Notes: generated from the letters alone by a model not told the origin. DNA of 64,000 nucleotides from Arthrobacter globiformis (GCF_003261175.1 NZ_QLNP01000098.1:62001-126000); one strand, 5' to 3'. Counted from the stretch's first letter, positions 26,728 to 34,949 are shown. Program-made: numbers and translations.

Positions 26728-26747
26728 GCGTTAAGAAAGCGTTAAGA
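26728..26747. promoter_or_regulatory. Tandem GCGTTAAGA direct repeat (11-bp period) between K+ genes
   Basis: GCGTTAAGA occurs at 26728-26736 and 26739-26747. A direct repeat at one helical turn is the usual site form for OmpR/PhoB-type response regulators. Its place between ktrB and the second K+-type transporter makes it a candidate shared operator. Confidence 0.45.
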
Positions 26748-26833
26748 TCCCCGGTTTTGGCGCTTTGCGGATTCCGGCCGGTGCTAGGCTCCCGTGGTCA
26801 TCAGCAAACTGCCCATGTGAATCGAAGGACCCC

Positions 26834-26875
26834 GTGGCCACCTCAAGCACGCAAGGCCGTGTCCTGCCATGCTGA
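26834..26875 (+). CDS. Possible 13-aa leader peptide (uORF)
   Basis: GTG at 26834, preceded by GAAGGA four bases away, opens a 13-codon frame ([13 protein letters not shown]) whose stop overlaps the ATG of the KdpF-like gene. Translational coupling is possible; the peptide itself is speculative. Confidence 0.3.
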   Translation: MATSSTQGRVLPC

Positions 26876-26961
26876 CCCAAAGCGCCCCGTTGCTGTGGCT
26901 GATCCTCGGGATCGGCGCAACCGGCTACATGATCTACCGGCTCATCAGAGCAACGAAGTAG
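26869..26961 (+). CDS. KdpF-like 30-aa membrane peptide
   Basis: The very short gene encodes [20 protein letters not shown] then [10 protein letters not shown]: a single hydrophobic helix with a basic C-terminal end. Size and shape resemble KdpF and similar peptides that stabilise K+ transport complexes. It lies 88 bases upstream of the APC-type transporter gene and divergent from ktrB. It has no strong Shine-Dalgarno of its own and may be translated by coupling to the small frame that overlaps its ATG. The function is inferred from context. Confidence 0.6.
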   Translation: MLTQSAPLLWLILGIGATGYMIYRLIRATK

Positions 26962-27049
26962 CCCCCGCCGTCGGACGCCCTCCGCCGTCCGACGGCGGAA
27001 CCTCCGCCGCTGGGACGGCGATTTCCCCCAAAATCCAGAAAGACACTCC

Positions 27050-29032
27050 ATGACCGCACCAGCCCAATACTCCGTTCCGGCCAGCGTGCCCAACCCAGAG
27101 CGGGAGAACGGCCCCGGCGGCGCGTTCACGCGGTGGCTGCTGGAGCACAAGGTGCACCAGCCGGTGGGGCCGGAGTCCGCCGAGGGCACCGGGCACCAGC
27201 AGAGCTGGTGGAAGGTCATGTGCCTGACCGGCGTGGACTACTTCTCCACGCTGTCCTACCTCCCCGGCATCGCCGCGCTCGCCGCCGGGGCGCTGTCGCC
27301 GCTGGCCACGCTGCTGATCGTGGCCCTGACACTGCTGGGCATGCTGCCGATGTACCGCTGGGTAGCGCAGGAGAGCCCGCACGGGCAGGGGTCCGTCGCC
27401 ATGCTCGAGAACCTGCTCCCGTTCTGGCGCGGCAAGGTGTTCGTGCTGGTGCTCCTCGGGTTCGTAGCGACGTCGTGGATTATCACCATCACCCTGTCCG
27501 CCGCCGACGCCACCGTGCACATGCTGGAGAACCCGTACCTGCCGCCGTTCCTGGAGGGCCAGGCCGTCCCCATTACGGTGGTGATGCTGCTGATCCTGGG
27601 CGGGGTGTTCCTGCTGGGCTTCTCCGAGGCGGTGGCCGTGGCCATTCCACTGGTGGGCGTCTTTCTGCTGCTGAACGCCGTCATCATCGGCACCGGAATT
27701 TACGACGCCGTCACCCAGCCGGGTGCCGTCGCCGCCTGGATGGCGCAACTCACCTCCTCCGGCGGCGGTTTTGGCAACATCGCCGGGCCCGCGATCCTGG
27801 CGTTCCCGCTGCTGGTCCTGGGCCTCTCCGGCTTCGAGACCGGCGTCAGCATGATGCCCTTGGTTAAGGCTTCCGGTGCAACTCCGGAGGAGACGCTGCG
27901 GAACCGGATCCGCAATACCCGCAAACTCCTCACGACGGCGGCCGTGGTGATGAGCGTCTACCTGATCGGCAGCAGCTTCGTGACCACCGTGCTGATCCCG
28001 GCCGAGGCGTTCCAGGAGGGCGGGCCGGCGAACGGCCGAGCGCTCGCATACCTGGCGCACGAGCGGCTCGGGAACGGCTTCGGGTCCGTATACGACGTCA
28101 GCAGCATCCTGATCCTGTGGTTCGCCGGCGCCTCCGCGATGGCCGGGCTGATCAACATCGTGCCCCGGTACCTGCCGTCCTACGGCATGGCGCCCGACTG
28201 GTCCCGCGCGGTGCGGCCCGTGGTCCTGGTGTACACGGCCATCAGCATCCTCATCACCATCGGCTTCAAGGCCGACGTCAACGCCCAGGCAGGCGCGTAC
28301 GCCACCGGGATCCTGTTCATGATGGTGTCCGGCGCGGTGGCCGTGAGCATCTCCGCCGCGCGCAAGAAGAAGCGCGGGGCCGCCGTCGGCTTCACCGTCC
28401 TGACCCTCGTGATGCTCTACGCCCTCGTGGAAAACGTGATCGAGAAGCCGGACGGCCTGGCGATCTCCGGGTTCTTCATCCTGGGCATCGTGGTGGTGTC
28501 GCTGGTGTCCCGGGTCTCGCGGACCACCGAGTTGCGGGTGGACCGGATCGAGTTCGACGAGGCTGCGCGCCGATTCGTGACGGACACGATTGACTACGAC
28601 GGGCGGATCAACATCATCGCCAACCGCCCGCAGGCCAGAGACGCCAAGGAGTACGCCGAGAAGGAGGCCGCGCAGCGGGAAAACAACCCCGTGCCCGGCA
28701 CAGCCGACGTGATGTTCCTGGAGATCGACGTCACGGACCCGTCGGGCTTCAGTGACGTGCTCACGGTGCGCGGCGTCGAGGTGGCCGGGCACCGCGTCCT
28801 GCGCGCCACCAGCCCGGCCGCGCCCAACGCCATCGCCGCGATCCTGCTGGCCTTGCGCGACGCCACCGGGGTGCGGCCGCATGCGTACTTCGAGTGGGCC
28901 GAGGGCAACCCGCTGGCCCACCTGATGCGCTACCTGCTCCTGGGCCGCGGCGACACCGCCCCCGTGGTCCGCGAGATCATCCGCGAAAACGAGCCCGACC
29001 CCGCCCGCCGCCCCGGCATCCACGTCGGCTAG
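27050..29032 (+). CDS. APC-superfamily transporter with C-terminal cytosolic domain, probable K+ uptake
   Basis: The 660-residue protein has about twelve membrane segments starting with [20 protein letters not shown], where GDYFSTLxYxPGxA-like sequence is the substrate-binding break of helix 1. A soluble region of about 150 residues follows ([18 protein letters not shown] to the end). It belongs to the APC group usually annotated as amino-acid permease. The arrangement beside ktrAB and a KdpF-like peptide, and the general similarity in layout to KimA-type K+ importers, favour potassium; amino-acid transport is not excluded. A region of repeated intergenic elements follows the stop. Confidence 0.8.
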   Translation: MTAPAQYSVPASVPNPERENGPGGAFTRWLLEHKVHQPVGPESAEGTGHQQSWWKVMCLTGVDYFSTLSYLPGIAALAAGALSPLATLLIVALTLLGMLPMYRWVAQESPHGQGSVAMLENLLPFWRGKVFVLVLLGFVATSWIITITLSAADATVHMLENPYLPPFLEGQAVPITVVMLLILGGVFLLGFSEAVAVAIPLVGVFLLLNAVIIGTGIYDAVTQPGAVAAWMAQLTSSGGGFGNIAGPAILAFPLLVLGLSGFETGVSMMPLVKASGATPEETLRNRIRNTRKLLTTAAVVMSVYLIGSSFVTTVLIPAEAFQEGGPANGRALAYLAHERLGNGFGSVYDVSSILILWFAGASAMAGLINIVPRYLPSYGMAPDWSRAVRPVVLVYTAISILITIGFKADVNAQAGAYATGILFMMVSGAVAVSISAARKKKRGAAVGFTVLTLVMLYALVENVIEKPDGLAISGFFILGIVVVSLVSRVSRTTELRVDRIEFDEAARRFVTDTIDYDGRINIIANRPQARDAKEYAEKEAAQRENNPVPGTADVMFLEIDVTDPSGFSDVLTVRGVEVAGHRVLRATSPAAPNAIAAILLALRDATGVRPHAYFEWAEGNPLAHLMRYLLLGRGDTAPVVREIIRENEPDPARRPGIHVG

Positions 29033-29043
29033 CCCGCGGGACC

Positions 29044-29120
29044 CTCTCTCACTTCCTGCCGGTTTCCCCCCAACGCTCTTTCAGTTCCTGCCGGTTTCCC
29101 CCCAACGCTCTGTCAGTTGC
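29044..29120. repeat. Intergenic 32-nt repeat array, locus 1
   Basis: Two full units (29044-29075 and 29076-29107) and a partial third of a 32-nt repeat containing TTCCTGCCGGTTTCCCCCCA follow the transporter gene. Related sequences occur at 32563-32642, 59615-59720 and 61928-62130. Confidence 0.85.
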
Positions 29121-29272
29121 CAACCGCGGCGCACGACATGTCCTGTTCACCGCGGCGTCAGGTGAGGGTGGGCAAGCGTTAGCTGCCAGAGGGCAGGGTG
29201 GTGGGGCGCGCCGTCGGACGTTCCCAATCAGGGACACGCGGCCGCGTCGCCACCGCACTGAAGGAGAACCCT

Positions 29273-30118
29273 GTGCTGCTCAAAAGCACTGTCACTGCCC
29301 TTGTCGCCCTAACGGCGTTCGCCGGAATCACCGCCCCATCCACCGCGGCACCGGGTGCCGCCGTCGTACTGGGGGAGCCGCATGCCGCAGCGCACGCGCA
29401 CAACGATTATGAACACGGCCGGCCGCTGCTCGACGCGCTGGAACACGGGTTCACGAGTGTGGAAGCGGACGTCTGGCTGGTGGACGGCGAGCTGCGCGTG
29501 GCGCACGACCTCGCGGATGCGCGGGCCGGCATCACCCTCGAAAGCCTCTACCTGGACCCGCTCGACAAGCTCGTACGGCAGCAGGGCCACAGCGTTTACC
29601 CGGGCTGGGACGGTAGCCTGCAGCTGCTGATCGACATCAAGAGCGACGGTGAGACGACCTATGCGGCCGTCGAGAAGGAACTGGCGGAGCACCCTGCGCT
29701 GATGACGCGCTACGCCAACGGCAAGGTTTCGACCGGGCCAGTCACCGCCGTCATCAGCGGCAACCGCCCGCTGGCGACGATGCAGGCTGCGCCCAAGCGG
29801 TTCGGTTTCTATGACGGCCGCTCGGCGGATCTGGCGACGGGGATGCCTGCCGCGCTGATGCCGCTGGTCAGCGACAACTGGACCAAGCTGTTCACGTGGC
29901 AGGGTGTCGGGCCGATGCCGGAGGCCGAGCGCGCCAGGTTGCGTGCGTCCGTGGAAACCGCCCATGCTCAGGGGTACCGGGTGCGGTTCTGGGCGACGCC
30001 GGACCAGGCCGGGGCTGCGCGCGACGCGATGTGGACCGAACTTCATGACGCCGGTGTCGACCACATCAACACTGACGACCTTCCCTCGCTGGACAGGTTT
30101 CTGAGCAGGCGTGGCTAG
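29273..30118 (+). CDS. Exported PI-PLC/glycerophosphodiester-phosphodiesterase-like protein (Aim6-like)
   Basis: The 281-residue protein has a signal peptide (KSTVTALVALTAFAGITAPS) and a PLC-like TIM-barrel start: AHAHNDYEHGRPLLDALEHG (His pair near residue 41-43), then SVEADVWLVDGELRVAHD with the metal-type Glu-x-Asp and the second His. This is the pattern of PI-PLC-like/Aim6-type phosphodiesterases. It probably acts outside the membrane on a phosphodiester; the substrate is unknown. The GTG at 29273 has AAGGAG six bases upstream. Its 3' end overlaps by four bases the end of the convergent exported protein gene. Confidence 0.82.
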   Translation: MLLKSTVTALVALTAFAGITAPSTAAPGAAVVLGEPHAAAHAHNDYEHGRPLLDALEHGFTSVEADVWLVDGELRVAHDLADARAGITLESLYLDPLDKLVRQQGHSVYPGWDGSLQLLIDIKSDGETTYAAVEKELAEHPALMTRYANGKVSTGPVTAVISGNRPLATMQAAPKRFGFYDGRSADLATGMPAALMPLVSDNWTKLFTWQGVGPMPEAERARLRASVETAHAQGYRVRFWATPDQAGAARDAMWTELHDAGVDHINTDDLPSLDRFLSRRG

Positions 30119-30585
30119 GTCCCTAGAATCTTGCAGTCTGTGCCGAGAGGCAGACCGAGCAGGCTTAGGAGAACAGTCACTTCGGCTTTGACCGGAGCGG
30201 ACTTCCACCCACCAGGCCCAACAGCGACGAGGGAAAAATCAGCTGAACCGGAGGCGAGCACGCCATACGATACATCGAGGCTTGCCTGGCTGCCGTTATT
30301 GCTACTTCCCTGGCCGGTCGGGCCGCCGGGGTTGGACGGTGTTAGGGTCCACGCATAGCCGCTTCTTGGCAGACCGCCGTCGGGCAGAGTCCAGCTGAAG
30401 CGGACCTCTCGGAGGTCGACTGCGCTACAGGTGAGTGAAGTCGGGGGCATAACCGTCCCGGCCGCAAGTGTCGCTTCGGCGCGCTGCGGCACTATCCAGG
30501 CCGCAGTCGTCGGCTCCGGGGGCGCCACTGCAAAGGCGCCCACCAAGGCTAGGAGCCCGACGACGGCGAGACGCTGCCGCTTCAC
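30115..30585 (-). CDS. Exported protein with alternate-type signal (SipW operon)
   Basis: The 156-residue protein starts MKRQRLAVVGLLALVGAFAV and has the segment PTTAAWIVPQ, a short atypical signal like those of the alternate signal-mediated exported proteins found next to SipW-type peptidases. The mature part is a small beta-rich fibronectin-like domain (SLTCSAVDLREVRFSWTLPD, GYAWTLTPSN). Its GTG start overlaps the end of the signal peptidase gene (4-bp), so it is the last gene of the operon. It may be a minor surface or fibre subunit; that is inference. Confidence 0.75.
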   Translation of the reverse strand: MKRQRLAVVGLLALVGAFAVAPPEPTTAAWIVPQRAEATLAAGTVMPPTSLTCSAVDLREVRFSWTLPDGGLPRSGYAWTLTPSNPGGPTGQGSSNNGSQASLDVSYGVLASGSADFSLVAVGPGGWKSAPVKAEVTVLLSLLGLPLGTDCKILGT

Positions 30586-31118
30586 GTCGCGGCTCCCTGG
30601 TGCTCGCTTTCATTCCGGCGGCGGCGCGGCTCGTCCCGGGGCCAGAAAGCCCACGTCACGACGACGGCCATTGCGACAGTCATGCCGCCCATGACGAGGG
30701 GGTTGTTAGCGGCGTTCACCGTGTAGGCGAGTTCCGGCGCGGACCAGAGGACGATCCGCACCGTCTCGACTTCATAAGGCAGCGGATCGTCAGTGGGGTT
30801 GGCGTCGCCACGCATGGTGATGCTGGCGGCGCCACCTTCTGCCGGCGATACCGACGTGACGCGATGCGTCACCGGTAGCGCCGACGGCCTGTCAATGGTG
30901 ACGACGTCTCCCACCCGCACCTCGGACGCCGGGATTTTCTTGACAACGGCGAGTGAACCCGCCGGAATTGTCGGGCTCATGGAACCGGTCTTGAACATGA
31001 TCAGCGTGATCTGGAAGAAGAAGGCGAGGATCACCAGGACGATGCAAACCGAGCCCCCGACCGCGGCGACGTTTAGGAGTGCGTTGCCTAGACGCGCTCG
31101 CATGTTCCTTCGGCTCAT
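30582..31118 (-). CDS. sipW: SipW-type signal peptidase I (ER-like Ser/His)
   Basis: The 178-residue protein has an N-terminal membrane segment, then MFKTGSMSPTIPAGSLAVV with the catalytic Ser (Ser48, GSMSPT box), and a second motif PVTHRVTSV (His85) where bacterial housekeeping peptidases have Lys. This Ser-His pair marks the archaeal/ER-type branch that includes Bacillus SipW. A C-terminal membrane segment (about residues 140-162) and a basic tail follow. In Bacillus SipW processes TasA and TapA. Here two genes for proteins with SipW-type signals lie just upstream and a third overlaps downstream. GGAAGGA precedes the ATG at 31118. Confidence 0.9.
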   Translation of the reverse strand: MSRRNMRARLGNALLNVAAVGGSVCIVLVILAFFFQITLIMFKTGSMSPTIPAGSLAVVKKIPASEVRVGDVVTIDRPSALPVTHRVTSVSPAEGGAASITMRGDANPTDDPLPYEVETVRIVLWSAPELAYTVNAANNPLVMGGMTVAMAVVVTWAFWPRDEPRRRRNESEHQGAAT

Positions 31119-31135
31119 GGCCGGTCCTTCCTTGT

Positions 31136-31777
31136 CTAGGCCGATGTTCCCGTGAAGAACCAAGTGACTGTTGCGCCCTTCCCCTGGTAGCTGGTGTCTG
31201 TGAAGGGCTTGATCCGGACGTCAAAGCAATAACGCAGCGGCGCCTTGCCGCCGTCGGCGACTGGCGTAGGTACCGGCGTAGGCTCCACGGCAGTGACGGG
31301 CAGGTAGGCGGACGACGATCCTGCGACGTAGCGAGGTGTGCCGGCGAAGGCAGCGGCGTCGCAGGTTGTCTCCGCCGCAGTCAGCACCGCCCGGTACTCA
31401 AGCGCAAGCGTCAGGTCTCCGACCGGCGACAAGCCTCCTACTGACGTCGAACTTGTCAGTGCCACCGTTCCGCCGACCGTAGATTCCGGGGAGGTGCGGA
31501 TATTGAGCCATGCGTATTCCGACGCGCCGGGTGACAGTCCGGTTGCGCCAACCACGAGGGATGCGTCCGCCACTGATGGGCTGTCCCTCCAGCCCGTGTT
31601 GTTGGTGCTGGATTGCAGGCGGAAAGTGCTGGCGGTGAAAGTGCCAGCGGCGTACTCCGGGTCGGACCAGGAAGCGAGGGTCACGCTGGCGCCCAAGCCG
31701 AGGACGAGGGCGCCAGCGAGGACCGCGCGTACACGCGTGAAAGTGCGGTGCCGCAGCGGTTTCACGGGTTTGCGCAT
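31136..31777 (-). CDS. SipW-dependent-type exported protein (TasA/CalY-like), second gene
   Basis: The 213-residue protein has the SipW-dependent signal pattern: a basic n-region, AVLAGALVLGLGASVTLASW and then SDPEYAAGTF, with cleavage expected in VTLA-SW. The mature part is beta-rich with GLSPGASEYAWLNIRTSPES and two cysteines (TTCDAAAF, LRYCFDVRI). It resembles camelysin/TasA-like surface subunits in layout though not in closer sequence. It follows the larger paralogue by six bases. Its mature length of about 180 residues is within the usual range for these proteins. Confidence 0.82.
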   Translation of the reverse strand: MRKPVKPLRHRTFTRVRAVLAGALVLGLGASVTLASWSDPEYAAGTFTASTFRLQSSTNNTGWRDSPSVADASLVVGATGLSPGASEYAWLNIRTSPESTVGGTVALTSSTSVGGLSPVGDLTLALEYRAVLTAAETTCDAAAFAGTPRYVAGSSSAYLPVTAVEPTPVPTPVADGGKAPLRYCFDVRIKPFTDTSYQGKGATVTWFFTGTSA

Positions 31778-31783
31778 GACGTG

Positions 31784-32431
31784 TTAGGAGTTACTCTTCG
31801 CGACGAGCTTCCAGGTGGCCGTGGCAGTCGTGTCCTGAGGGAGATTGCTGGTTGCACTGACTAGAACGCAAAGGTAGACGTTCGCTCCTGGATTCCCTTG
31901 AACAGGTTTGTCGAGGGTAAAGCTGCCCTCACCCGGATCAGTATTGAATTTTGTGTTTGCCGGGACAACGGTGTTTTCGGGAGTGGGTAATGCCGCAGTC
32001 GAGCAACCTGCCACTGATGGAACCTCAATGATTCCGTAACGGAGTTCGTCGGTGCCTGTAGAGCCGGCGGCAGATTCGACGGTTACTTCTCCCGAATAAG
32101 TGCTGTCTGCATCCAGGTGCACTACGTAGGGCGCAGCCACTACTTCGTCGCGGCTAAGGTTGTTGAAACCATCCGAGAAGCTCAGCGCATTAGCAGCGCC
32201 TGAAGTGTCGTAGTTTTCGAACGGGATAACGCCGTCCTTGCTTCCCATCATCTTGAAGTGGCCGCTACCAAAGGCGCCGTTCACGAATTCAGAGTCGTTC
32301 CACGCCGCCAGGGTCACGGCGGCACCAATACCGAGGACCAGGCCGCCGGCCAGAATTGCCTTGAGCTTCCTCTTCTTGGAATTATCCGCAGAAGGCAAAG
32401 CGGTCACTGTCGTAATTTCAGTCGTGGACAT
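31784..32431 (-). CDS. SipW-dependent-type exported protein (TasA/CalY-like), first gene
   Basis: The 215-residue protein has the same signal type, KAILAGGLVLGIGAAVTLAA then WNDSEFVNGAFGSGHFKM. The mature part includes DGFNNLSRDEVVAAPYVVHL, TYSGEVTVESA and the closing ATATWKLVAKS, a beta-sandwich-like pattern. It is the first gene of a four-gene operon ending at 30115, and is probably the main subunit because of its position and intact features. The ATG at 32431 is preferred, with TGGGGGAA upstream; an in-frame start at 32467 would add a basic tail. A lower G+C content than the neighbouring genes is noticeable. Confidence 0.82.
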   Translation of the reverse strand: MSTTEITTVTALPSADNSKKRKLKAILAGGLVLGIGAAVTLAAWNDSEFVNGAFGSGHFKMMGSKDGVIPFENYDTSGAANALSFSDGFNNLSRDEVVAAPYVVHLDADSTYSGEVTVESAAGSTGTDELRYGIIEVPSVAGCSTAALPTPENTVVPANTKFNTDPGEGSFTLDKPVQGNPGANVYLCVLVSATSNLPQDTTATATWKLVAKSNS

Positions 32432-32562
32432 AGTTCCCCCAGGAAGTTTTTTGTCTGATTTTTTCAACCGAATTCATACTGTCACAGGACTCTCACTTAC
32501 CTGCCCGATCACGCCTAAGATCTGCGCAGGATTCCATCAATATTGAGTCAAGGTTGTTGTGG

Positions 32563-32642
32563 AGCGATGGAGCGTTGGGGGAGAAGCGGCGAAAGCTGAG
32601 AGAGCGTCGGGCTACTGGTGGCAGGAAGTGAGAGAGCGTCGG
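32563..32642. repeat. Intergenic repeat, locus 2 (inverted relative to locus 1)
   Basis: On the minus strand two units beginning CGACGCTCTCTCA (with ACTTCCTGCC in the first) match the repeat at 29044-29120. It lies between the sortase stop and the TasA-like operon. Confidence 0.75.
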
Positions 32643-32644
32643 AC

Positions 32645-33319
32645 CTACGGGGCTGGAGAGGCCGCGACCACCACGTTTTTGCCCCACGGGTCCTCGGTGT
32701 AGCAGCTGATCAGCACCAGCCGGTTGGGCACGACGTTCCAGATGTCGCTGTCCTTGAGCGTGTTCTTCTCGTGCGTCGTCACGGAATCCACGACGTATTT
32801 CAGTGTGCCGGTCGCCGTGGTCACGGTGACCGCCTTGCCCACGAGGGACTCGTCGCTGAGGCGGTTGAACGGGGCGTCCCTGCCGTCCCAGCTGTGCCCC
32901 ACGATGTACGTCGTGTTGGTCGAGCCTGTGCCGGGCACGCCGTAGCTGGTCAGCCAGTAGGCATCGAGGGTCAGCGGCGGCACCAGCGACTCCGAAGCCA
33001 TCTCGTCCGCGCTGGGCGTCAGCGGCAGTACCCGTACATCCAGATCGGCAGCGTCGATCGACACCGCTGTCGGCGCTGCGGCCAGCGGCCGCAGCGGCTT
33101 CCGGGCGGCGGGGGTGCTCGGGGAAGCAGCCACCGCTGACGGAGCGGCTGAAGGCACGACGGCGGTGCTGCCGCCATCGTTCGGGGCCACAGCGTTCGAC
33201 GGGGCCAGGTAGAGAGCGGCGGCCAAGCCCGCGGCGGCGACCGGGGGCACAGCGAACCAGTGCCAGCGGATGGGCCGGCGCTGACGCCGGTGCCGGCCGG
33301 ACGTTTTTGGCGCTTCCAA
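32645..33319 (-). CDS. Class F sortase (membrane-anchored)
   Basis: The 224-residue protein has an N-terminal membrane segment (WFAVPPVAAAGLAAALYL) after a highly basic n-region (RHRRQRRP), a Pro/Ala/Ser linker and a sortase core: TYIVGHSWDGRDAPF (catalytic His142) and VLISCYTEDPWGKNV (catalytic Cys206). It differs from the sortase at 13109, which is lipid-anchored. It lies nine bases downstream of a coiled-coil protein with a C-terminal membrane segment and Arg tail, the likely substrate. It is upstream of, and in the same direction as, the SipW operon but separated from it by a repeat element. Confidence 0.9.
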   Translation of the reverse strand: MEAPKTSGRHRRQRRPIRWHWFAVPPVAAAGLAAALYLAPSNAVAPNDGGSTAVVPSAAPSAVAASPSTPAARKPLRPLAAAPTAVSIDAADLDVRVLPLTPSADEMASESLVPPLTLDAYWLTSYGVPGTGSTNTTYIVGHSWDGRDAPFNRLSDESLVGKAVTVTTATGTLKYVVDSVTTHEKNTLKDSDIWNVVPNRLVLISCYTEDPWGKNVVVAASPAP

Positions 33320-33328
33320 GTGATGTGC

Positions 33329-34282
33329 CTAGTTGCGGGCGCGCTCCGTGCGGCGCATCCTCCTGGCGACCGCTGCCGGCACAGCGATTCCCGCCGCGAG
33401 GAGCCCGGCGAGGAGCGCCAGTCCAGGGTCAACACCCGGCTCGGCTTCGACCGCGGTCTGTACGTTGAGACCCTTGTTCGTTGCGACGGCGGCGTTGCCG
33501 CCCCCGGCGGGAGTCGCAATGAGCGCAGCGCCAACCGACGGCGTCGTGCTTCCCGGTGCACCGGCCGGTGCGCTGGCCAGCGTGTTTCCCGGTGCATTGA
33601 CGGGGGGAGCGACTGGCTGAACCACCGGGGGAGTGGCCGGCGGCGTGACCACGGGATCAACGCCGGGGGTGTCCGGATCGCAGGCCGTCAGGTACGCCTC
33701 GAAGAGGCCCATAAGGTTGGTGGCGGAAGCCTCATCGAGCGAGACGGCTGCCAGCAGGGATTCGAAGTTGGCGACCGCTGCATCCAGGGCGTCCCGGGCC
33801 TGGATGAGCTCCGGTGAAACCATGGCAGCGTTCAACTCCGACTCCCGCAGCTCCACAGCGTCTCTGGAGTCTCCACGGGCCTCGTCTGCCGTTTCATAGG
33901 CGATCTGCGCGGCTTCGATTGCCTCGGGATCACCGGTATCCTGGGCTTCCTCCAGTGCCTCTTCGGCTGCGTCCTTGGCGGCCTCGTCGTCAGCGAGCTG
34001 TGCCTCGGCCGCGGCCAGAGCAGCCTCGGCGTCGTCGACACCCTGTTGAAGGGGCGTGTACGCAGCTTCGGCCGCCGCCGCCGCGTCGACTGCGGACTCG
34101 AGATCGGCAACAGTTGCCTGCGTGATGCCCGCGGCGCCGAGCGCGGACTCGTATTGGTTAAAGGCCTGCTGGCAGGCGGCGTCGCCGGGTGCCGCGGCGG
34201 CCGTCGGGACTCCCAGAAAAAGGCCGCCGGCGAAAACTGCAGCCGACGAACCGGCGGCGACCCATTTAGATACAGCGGTCAT
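33329..34282 (-). CDS. Coiled-coil surface protein, probable sortase F substrate
   Basis: The 317-residue protein has a signal peptide (SKWVAAGSSAAVFAGGLFLG, cleavage near TAAAA-PGD), an Ala/Glu-rich coiled coil (about residues 30-165, QGVDDAEAALAAAEAQLADD), a Pro-rich spacer (VTPPATPPVVQPVAPP), a short Gly/Ala segment with NKGLNVQTAVEAEPG, then a membrane segment (LALLAGLLAAGIAVPAAVAR) and a basic end RRMRR. The tail has no LPXTG; VQTA may replace it. It shares an operon with the class F sortase. The start at 34282 is preferred to 34306. It may act as a stalk or spacer at the surface. Confidence 0.82.
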   Translation of the reverse strand: MTAVSKWVAAGSSAAVFAGGLFLGVPTAAAAPGDAACQQAFNQYESALGAAGITQATVADLESAVDAAAAAEAAYTPLQQGVDDAEAALAAAEAQLADDEAAKDAAEEALEEAQDTGDPEAIEAAQIAYETADEARGDSRDAVELRESELNAAMVSPELIQARDALDAAVANFESLLAAVSLDEASATNLMGLFEAYLTACDPDTPGVDPVVTPPATPPVVQPVAPPVNAPGNTLASAPAGAPGSTTPSVGAALIATPAGGGNAAVATNKGLNVQTAVEAEPGVDPGLALLAGLLAAGIAVPAAVARRMRRTERARN

Positions 34283-34528
34283 AGTGTGTGCGTCCCCCAA
34301 ATACACGAAGCGGCCGCCGGGACGGCCCCGGCAGTTTCAGCACGCGGCAGAGCGGCTCATGACGGAGGGTCCGAAGAGTCCGGCAGGGCCGTGCAGGAGA
34401 GTCGCTCGTACTGCTGATCATCCGAAGTACGACGGCGAGACCCCAGTTTCTGCCTGAATGCCGCCCGAAAGATCGCTGTGAGGCTAAAGTACCGAGCAAT
34501 TCCCGTTGTGGCAAACGTCACTGACACG

Positions 34529-34828
34529 CTAGCGCGTGGGTCCGGTCCCCTCAGCTGCCGCCAACCGGATCACGTGAAAAGCCAGCGGGTCCAGGAGCTT
34601 CCTGGTGCCGGTCCTGGTCTCGAGGATCCAGAACATGCCAAGGACCGGCACGGTTTCCGTCACTTTTCCCTCGTAGTAGAGGCGGCCGTTGTAGCGGGCC
34701 TCCACCAGATCGCCCGGGGAGAGACATCGGCAGTCGATGATGCGCCCGGGGGATCCGTCGGTCGCGGCCGGTTCAGCCATGGCGGGCTCCGTCCTGGCGC
34801 AATCGGCGCCGTCATCCTGTTGCGCCAC
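34529..34828 (-). CDS. Small hypothetical protein, paralogue of the protein at 24183
   Basis: The 99-residue protein has an acidic N-terminal tail of about 35 residues and a core LSPGDLVEARYNGRLYYEGK then FWILETRTGTRKLLDPLAFH, matching the core of the protein at 24183-24554 (GDxxEAxxxGRL...RTGxRxLLD). The fold may be a small SH3/KOW-like barrel. GTG at 34828 has AAGGAG four bases upstream; ATG at 34780 with GGAG is an alternative that removes the tail. It lies alone between the surface-protein operon and glgX. The function is unknown. Confidence 0.7.
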   Translation of the reverse strand: MAQQDDGADCARTEPAMAEPAATDGSPGRIIDCRCLSPGDLVEARYNGRLYYEGKVTETVPVLGMFWILETRTGTRKLLDPLAFHVIRLAAAEGTGPTR

Positions 34829-34949
34829 TGCGCTCCTTCAGGATGGGGCCGGCACATTGCCGGGCGGTTTCCACCGGGTGATTTTCGCGTGACCTGCTGC
34901 GGCGTCGGCCGGCGCCTTCAGCCGCTACGCGGCGAGGTGAGCGCCGGGG

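Noticed and set aside
26945-29023. Open frame of about 690 codons antisense to the APC-type transporter gene
   Set aside because: Translation is His/Gln/Gly/Arg-rich low-complexity sequence, typical of the antisense frame of a high-GC membrane protein gene; the + strand gene has clear family motifs and membrane segments.
29044-29120. CRISPR array candidate
   Set aside because: Units follow each other directly without unique spacers and no cas genes are near.
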